Assembly (NCBI GenBank): GCA_947176975.1 | Contig: CAMWSW010000030.1 | Coordinates: forward strand, 1-9,356 | DNA from: an uncultured Clostridia bacterium | GTDB lineage: Bacteria > Bacillota > Clostridia > Christensenellales > UBA3700 | DNA length: 9,356 nt | Direction of reading: 5' to 3' | Shown: positions 5,350 to 9,356 of the stretch, piece after piece | Layout of the letters: every line of letters starts with the position of its first letter | How positions within the stretch are numbered: the stretch's first letter is position 1 | Translations under genes and position numbers: made by a program | Notes under the pieces: generated by a model | What the model was told of the DNA's origin: nothing | Seen by the model: only the letters and a program-made list of their open reading frames with translations | Databases searched by the model: none

Positions 5350-7523
5350 TGATTCTTTACGTTTTTAGACGCCCTCTTTATCTCTCTGATTCCTTTTATC
5401 GACTGCGAAATCTTGTCCATAAGTATGTTGAGCATATTTGTATTCTTTACTTCGACGGACACCTTTATCGTCGCAAGGTTATTTTTCTCCGTTTTTGCCG
5501 AAATACTCGTCATTGCCACTTTCATATTAGTAATAAGCGTAGCAATCTCTATGACAAGTCCAGTCCTGTCAAAAGCCGATATCACCAAATGCGCCACGAA
5601 TTTCTCGTCTTCCGATATAGACCATTGAGTTTCGATTATTCTTTCCGGCTCAAAACCTTTACAGTTAGGACAATCAGTCCTGTGAATTACCACTCCGCCG
5701 TTGCGAGATATATATCCCAAGATTTCGTCTCCGGGAAGCGGCGAACAGCACTGTGAAAATCTATACTTCAATCCGTGTTGCCCTTTAATTACGACACCGC
5801 CGCTTTGCTTGCGCGAAGAAGTCTTTTTCGTCATTTGCTCCAAAGTCGTATTCTCTTGAACATGTTCCGACTTATAGAGCTCAACCAACTTATTTATGAC
5901 TTGCAACGAAGTAAGTTCGCCGTAGCCGACAAGCGCAAGCACTTCTTCTTGAGTACTCAAGCCATATTTTTGGTGAATAAACTTATTCCAGCTCTCCGTG
6001 GCAAGCAAGTCGTTGAGCGAATATCCTCTGTGCTTTGCCTCTTTTTCCAAAATTTCGCGTCCGCGCTTTTCGTTTTCTTCCCTCATTTCCTTTTTGAAGA
6101 ATGAGCGAATCTTACTCTTTGCGCTTGGTGTAATAACAAATTTAAGCCAATCTCTCGACGGACCTTTTGAAGTATTAGAAGTGATTACTTCAACCACGTC
6201 GCCATTGTTAAGTTTGGTACTAACAGGCATAATTCGGGAATTCACCTTAATACCGGTACACTTTTCGCCTACTTTGCTGTGTATTGCGAACGCAAAATCT
6301 ACGCCTGTAGATCCGTTGGGCAAGTTGAATACGTCGCCTTTTGGCGTAAATACAAATACTTGGTCAGAATACAAGTCGACTTTGAGCATATCGAGATACT
6401 CTTGAGAGTCGCTTGCCTCGTCTTGCAATTGCATTACGTTGCGAATCCAAGCAAGTTTGTCGTCCTCAATCTTGGTCGTATCTATATTGTTGCCTTGCTT
6501 ATACTTCCAATGCGCCGCGATACCGTATTCGGCAACCTTGTGCATTTCAAAGGTGCGAATTTGAATTTCAAACGGAGCGCCATAAGAAGTCAGCACGGTA
6601 GTATGCAAAGACTGATATAAGTTGGCTTTTGGCACGGATATATAGTCTTTGAATCTACCCGGAAGAGGTTTCCACTTGGTATGTATTGCGCCAAGCACGG
6701 CGTAACAATCCTTGACATTGTCGACTATCACGCGCAACGCAATCAAATCGTATATCTGTTCAAAAGGTTTTCCCTTATTAAGCTTTCTGTAGATGCTGTA
6801 AAAGTGCTTTGGTCTGCCGTTTACGTCGCCCTTTATGCCCAACTCGTCAAGCATAGCGTGCAGTTCGCCCGATATATGGTCTACTAGCTCTTGCCTTTCC
6901 AACTTGGTTTGCGCGACCCTTTCTGCGATAAAATAATAGCTGTCAGGATATAAATATCTCAAACACAAGTCTTCAAGTTCGCCTTTTACGCTCGATATAC
7001 CGAGACGAGCGGCTATTGGCGCATATATATCCAAAGTCTCCTGCGCAATTCTCTTTTGTCCTTCTTCGTCCTTAAATGACAAAGTACGCATATTGTGCAA
7101 TCTGTCGGCAAGCTTGATAATAATCACTCTGATATCGTTGCTCATCGCCATAAACATACGGCGCAAGTTTTCCGCTTGCTCTTCAAGTTTTGACTTAAAA
7201 TTGAGTTTGCCGAGCTTGGTTACGCCTTGAACGAGCGATAACACCACAGGTCCAAACATTTGACTGATATCGTCAGCCGTATAATCAGTATCTTCTATTA
7301 CGTCGTGCAACAACGCCGCAACTACAGTATCGCAATCAAGTCCCAAATCAATGAGAATTTCCGCAACGGCGTTGGGATGAATAAAATATTCTTCCCCCGA
7401 CTGTCTTTTTTGTCCTGCATGCGCTGTTTTGGCGAAATGATACGCTTTGATTATCTTTTCCGCATGCGAATCATTGTAATTTTCTTGAACTTTGTTGATG
7501 AATTTAATTTTCTGTTCTTCCAC
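5346..7523 (-). CDS. relA: Bifunctional (p)ppGpp synthetase/hydrolase Rel
   Basis: Rel makes (p)ppGpp from ATP and GTP/GDP on starved ribosomes and also hydrolyses it, setting the stringent response. The 725-residue protein is full length. The HD hydrolase domain (about 25-180) has H49, the HD pair H73-D74 and ED at 77-78, all intact. The synthetase domain (about 235-345) has GRPKHFYSIYRK (236-247) and the G-loop YQSLHT (303-308). RFKD at 290-293 is the RxKD form typical of bifunctional Rel rather than the ExDD form of synthetase-only RelA. A TGS domain (about 387-448), a conserved Cys/His region (C592, C593, H614, C618, C621) and a C-terminal ACT domain (about 643-716) follow. The start is GTG at 7523, preceded by AGAGGA (7529-7534) with 5-nt spacing; there is no better in-frame start between the promoter and this codon. 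It heads the dtd-hydrolase-hemZ operon. Confidence 0.98.
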   Translation of the reverse strand: MEEQKIKFINKVQENYNDSHAEKIIKAYHFAKTAHAGQKRQSGEEYFIHPNAVAEILIDLGLDCDTVVAALLHDVIEDTDYTADDISQMFGPVVLSLVQGVTKLGKLNFKSKLEEQAENLRRMFMAMSNDIRVIIIKLADRLHNMRTLSFKDEEGQKRIAQETLDIYAPIAARLGISSVKGELEDLCLRYLYPDSYYFIAERVAQTKLERQELVDHISGELHAMLDELGIKGDVNGRPKHFYSIYRKLNKGKPFEQIYDLIALRVIVDNVKDCYAVLGAIHTKWKPLPGRFKDYISVPKANLYQSLHTTVLTSYGAPFEIQIRTFEMHKVAEYGIAAHWKYKQGNNIDTTKIEDDKLAWIRNVMQLQDEASDSQEYLDMLKVDLYSDQVFVFTPKGDVFNLPNGSTGVDFAFAIHSKVGEKCTGIKVNSRIMPVSTKLNNGDVVEVITSNTSKGPSRDWLKFVITPSAKSKIRSFFKKEMREENEKRGREILEKEAKHRGYSLNDLLATESWNKFIHQKYGLSTQEEVLALVGYGELTSLQVINKLVELYKSEHVQENTTLEQMTKKTSSRKQSGGVVIKGQHGLKYRFSQCCSPLPGDEILGYISRNGGVVIHRTDCPNCKGFEPERIIETQWSISEDEKFVAHLVISAFDRTGLVIEIATLITNMKVAMTSISAKTEKNNLATIKVSVEVKNTNMLNILMDKISQSIKGIREIKRASKNVKNQ

Positions 7524-7552
7524 TTGCGTCCTCTGAAAACTTTTATACTTAT

Positions 7553-7581
7553 ATTATATATTACAAGCACGTTTCTGTCAA
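7553..7581 (-). promoter_or_regulatory. Consensus sigma-A promoter of the rel operon
   Basis: On the minus strand TTGACA (7576-7581), a 17-bp spacer and TATAAT (7553-7558) match the sigma-A consensus at every base of both hexamers. The predicted start is near 7546, giving a leader of only about 23 nt before the GTG of rel, with room for the AGAGGA ribosome site and nothing else. This suggests strong constitutive transcription without leader-based control, separate from recJ. Confidence 0.88.
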
Positions 7582-7621
7582 TATACTTACCCGACGGCAA
7601 CCTCAAAACAACGTATCAATT

Positions 7622-7657
7622 AAAAAAAATATTACGATTCCTGTATCTTACGATACA
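7622..7657 (-). terminator. Possible terminator overlapping the recJ stop
   Basis: The last recJ codons contain a 6-bp hairpin, TGTATC and GATACA (7642-7647 and 7652-7657) with a 4-nt loop. Eight T follow on the minus strand (7629-7622), just after the recJ stop. The 12-nt distance between stem and T-run is longer than in a standard intrinsic terminator and the stem is AT-rich, so efficiency is doubtful. Its place between recJ and the rel promoter is nevertheless sensible. Confidence 0.35.
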
Positions 7658-9356
7658 ATACGCTCTCGGCAAGTTTTCTCTTTACGGTAGAATCTATGGC
7701 AAACTTTCCGCTTATATTGAGAATTCCCAATTCGGCAAGCACCACTGCAGACAACACGACCTCTTCATATCCTGCGTTGATATATTTGCAAAGCGCGCTA
7801 TAAAGCTCCGAAATTCCATAAATTTCTTTGTCGGTAAGCAACTTCTTAATTGCAATAAATATCTCTCCCAAGCGTTGATAAGACGGTAAAAACTCTTTTA
7901 CTTTGCACAGCACGCTGTCATTGTCAAGTTGATACAACTTGCACGTCTTGCCAAGCGTCTTTTGAAAAATTCCGCCGTCCAAAGGCTTGTCCAATAATAT
8001 TACGTTTTTATAATATCCCAACTCCTTCAAAGACGTTGGGCAGAAAATCAATTTCGTGACGGGAGTCAAATTCCCACTTACTCTGTTTTGAGTGAGTATA
8101 TCCCCGTATTTTTCATTATACTTTGACAGAAAGTCTTTATACGTCTGTATATCATAGGCTATATAGCAGGTGGAATATTTACCTCCAAGATTCAAAGCGC
8201 TGTCGCAATCAATTGCGGCGATATCGCTTCCATCCATTGCAATTCCCGTCATCAGATACGCTCCGTAATCGCCTTGTTCCTCAACTTTATCACATATGAT
8301 TGCGCTTACTTTGCCTTGCGCGTATACTCGGTTTTTAAAATTGGTAAGCGTCAACGTATAATATAATTGTTTCTGCGTTGCGCTTGCAAGCAATTGCTTA
8401 TACTTCAATCCACCGAATATCACCAATTCTTTGTCAGGTCTTTTGCTGACGACGTGGGAAGTATTTCCCATTTGCATAAACTCGCTGTCTTCAACGACCT
8501 CTTTGAATTTAATTCCCGGATTACCTTCGCCGAAGGGTTCAAGCATCTTAAGTCCTCTTGCCATATCCAACGGACTGTCCACTTCTGCCATATCGACGTC
8601 ATATCTCACTTTGGGAATAAAATAATTCATATCAAAGTCTTTTGCGATACACTCGTTGAATTTATCGGCAAAGGCTTGCAAATTCTTGCCGTCCATAGAC
8701 ATTCCGCACGCCATAGTATGTCCGCCGAATTTAATAAGCAAATCTTCGCACATAGCTACGTACTTGCGTATATCAATTCCTTTGACGCTTCTACCGCTAC
8801 CTTTGTATACGTCTCCGCTCTTTGTCAACAAGATAGTAGGTCTTTTAAAGGTCTCTGTAATTCTCGACGCTACGATACCCAAAATTCCGTCGTCCCAATA
8901 GGCGTTATAGAGCACTATTGCAGGCTTATTTTCAAAATCGTACGTCTTGAGAATATCAAAGCACGCGTCTGCAAGATCGTTGGTGAGTTCCATTCTCTTT
9001 GCATTTGATTCATTGAGTTGTTTAACAATGCTGTCAAGCAAAAAATTATCCTCGGAGCAAAATAAGTCAAGCACTGCGTTGGCATCGCTCAATCTACCCA
9101 GCGAATTTATCCTTGGCGCAATCTTGAATCCAACGTCGTAAGACGTGACTTCGCCGTCTACGCAAGTAGCAATGAGTTTTTTGAGTCCTCGTCTGACGTT
9201 CAAAGAATTGATATGTTTGAGTCCTGCTTGCGCAATGATTCTATTATCTCCCACAAGCGGCACTACGTCTGCAATAGTGGCGATAGCCGCTATATCGAGA
9301 TATTTATCTCTCTCTTTCTTTCCGCCCAAGCCCTCAACTATTCGCAATGCTACACC
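7632..9356 (-). CDS. recJ: Single-stranded-DNA exonuclease RecJ, 3' portion of gene (C-terminal part of protein)
   Basis: RecJ is a 5'-to-3' single-strand DNA exonuclease of recombination and mismatch or base-excision repair. The reading frame is open through the window edge, so the gene is cut by the window; the N-terminal DHH catalytic motifs lie outside and the visible 574 residues are the rest. Numbering from the edge, they show the end of the DHH domain (IATIADVVPL, 25-34; KIAPRINSLGRL, 78-89), the DHHA1 domain (SGRSVKGIDI, 187-196; KFGGHTMACGM, 209-219) and the OB domain (LEPFGEGNP, 272-280). A C-terminal region of about 200 residues follows, resembling the extra domain of Bacillota RecJ. 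A TTG near 9347 is internal, not a start: the upstream codons GVA continue the conserved helix. In many Bacillota apt follows recJ; here the next gene is rel. Confidence 0.95.
   Translation of the reverse strand, partial: GVALRIVEGLGGKKERDKYLDIAAIATIADVVPLVGDNRIIAQAGLKHINSLNVRRGLKKLIATCVDGEVTSYDVGFKIAPRINSLGRLSDANAVLDLFCSEDNFLLDSIVKQLNESNAKRMELTNDLADACFDILKTYDFENKPAIVLYNAYWDDGILGIVASRITETFKRPTILLTKSGDVYKGSGRSVKGIDIRKYVAMCEDLLIKFGGHTMACGMSMDGKNLQAFADKFNECIAKDFDMNYFIPKVRYDVDMAEVDSPLDMARGLKMLEPFGEGNPGIKFKEVVEDSEFMQMGNTSHVVSKRPDKELVIFGGLKYKQLLASATQKQLYYTLTLTNFKNRVYAQGKVSAIICDKVEEQGDYGAYLMTGIAMDGSDIAAIDCDSALNLGGKYSTCYIAYDIQTYKDFLSKYNEKYGDILTQNRVSGNLTPVTKLIFCPTSLKELGYYKNVILLDKPLDGGIFQKTLGKTCKLYQLDNDSVLCKVKEFLPSYQRLGEIFIAIKKLLTDKEIYGISELYSALCKYINAGYEEVVLSAVVLAELGILNISGKFAIDSTVKRKLAESVLYRKIQES

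Noticed and set aside
7260..7889. Plus-strand open frame across the rel start, the intergenic gap and the recJ end
   Set aside because: It runs antisense through two clear genes and the promoter between them, and is low in recognisable protein features.
9345..9347. TTG as the start of recJ
   Set aside because: The frame stays open to the window edge and the upstream residues fit the RecJ family; the catalytic DHH motif must lie further upstream, so this is an internal leucine codon.

Overview
The window looks like chromosomal DNA of a low-to-moderate GC Bacillota, most likely an uncultured member of the Clostridia. The basis is gene order: recJ, then a bifunctional rel, dtd, a metallo-beta-lactamase-fold hydrolase and hemZ form a cluster typical of Clostridia. 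Strong AGGAGG-type ribosome sites and sigma-A-like promoters fit this. No species can be named from the sequence alone. All seven genes lie on the minus strand, so transcription runs from high to low coordinates.

Right part (9356 down to 4300): the 3' portion of recJ enters from the window edge and ends at 7632. A 108-bp gap carries a promoter with both hexamers at consensus (TTGACA, 17 bp, TATAAT) for the next unit. That unit is rel (GTG start), dtd (4-bp overlap with rel), an MBL-fold hydrolase (12 bp after dtd) and hemZ (8 bp after the hydrolase). The spacing suggests one operon of four genes. The usual apt between recJ and rel, and the usual hisS-aspS after hemZ, are not present.

Left part (2860 down to 1): a second unit, rpsO-pnp, has its own extended -10 promoter and a leader of about 105 nt. 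The leader has mutually interleaved stems that could form a pseudoknot just before the rpsO ribosome site, a candidate S15 autoregulatory element. A clear rho-independent terminator lies between rpsO and pnp. Downstream of pnp is a 158-bp almost complete imperfect inverted repeat (60-217), followed by another rho-independent terminator (4-31).

Functionally this is housekeeping: DNA repair exonuclease (RecJ), (p)ppGpp control (Rel), D-aminoacyl-tRNA proofreading (Dtd), a small-molecule hydrolase, a radical SAM porphyrin-type enzyme (HemZ), ribosomal protein S15 and RNA decay (PNPase). I see no defence system, mobile gene, CRISPR array, tRNA or rRNA. The most unusual items are non-coding: the long palindromic element after pnp and the structured rpsO leader. 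No gap between genes exceeds 300 bases.
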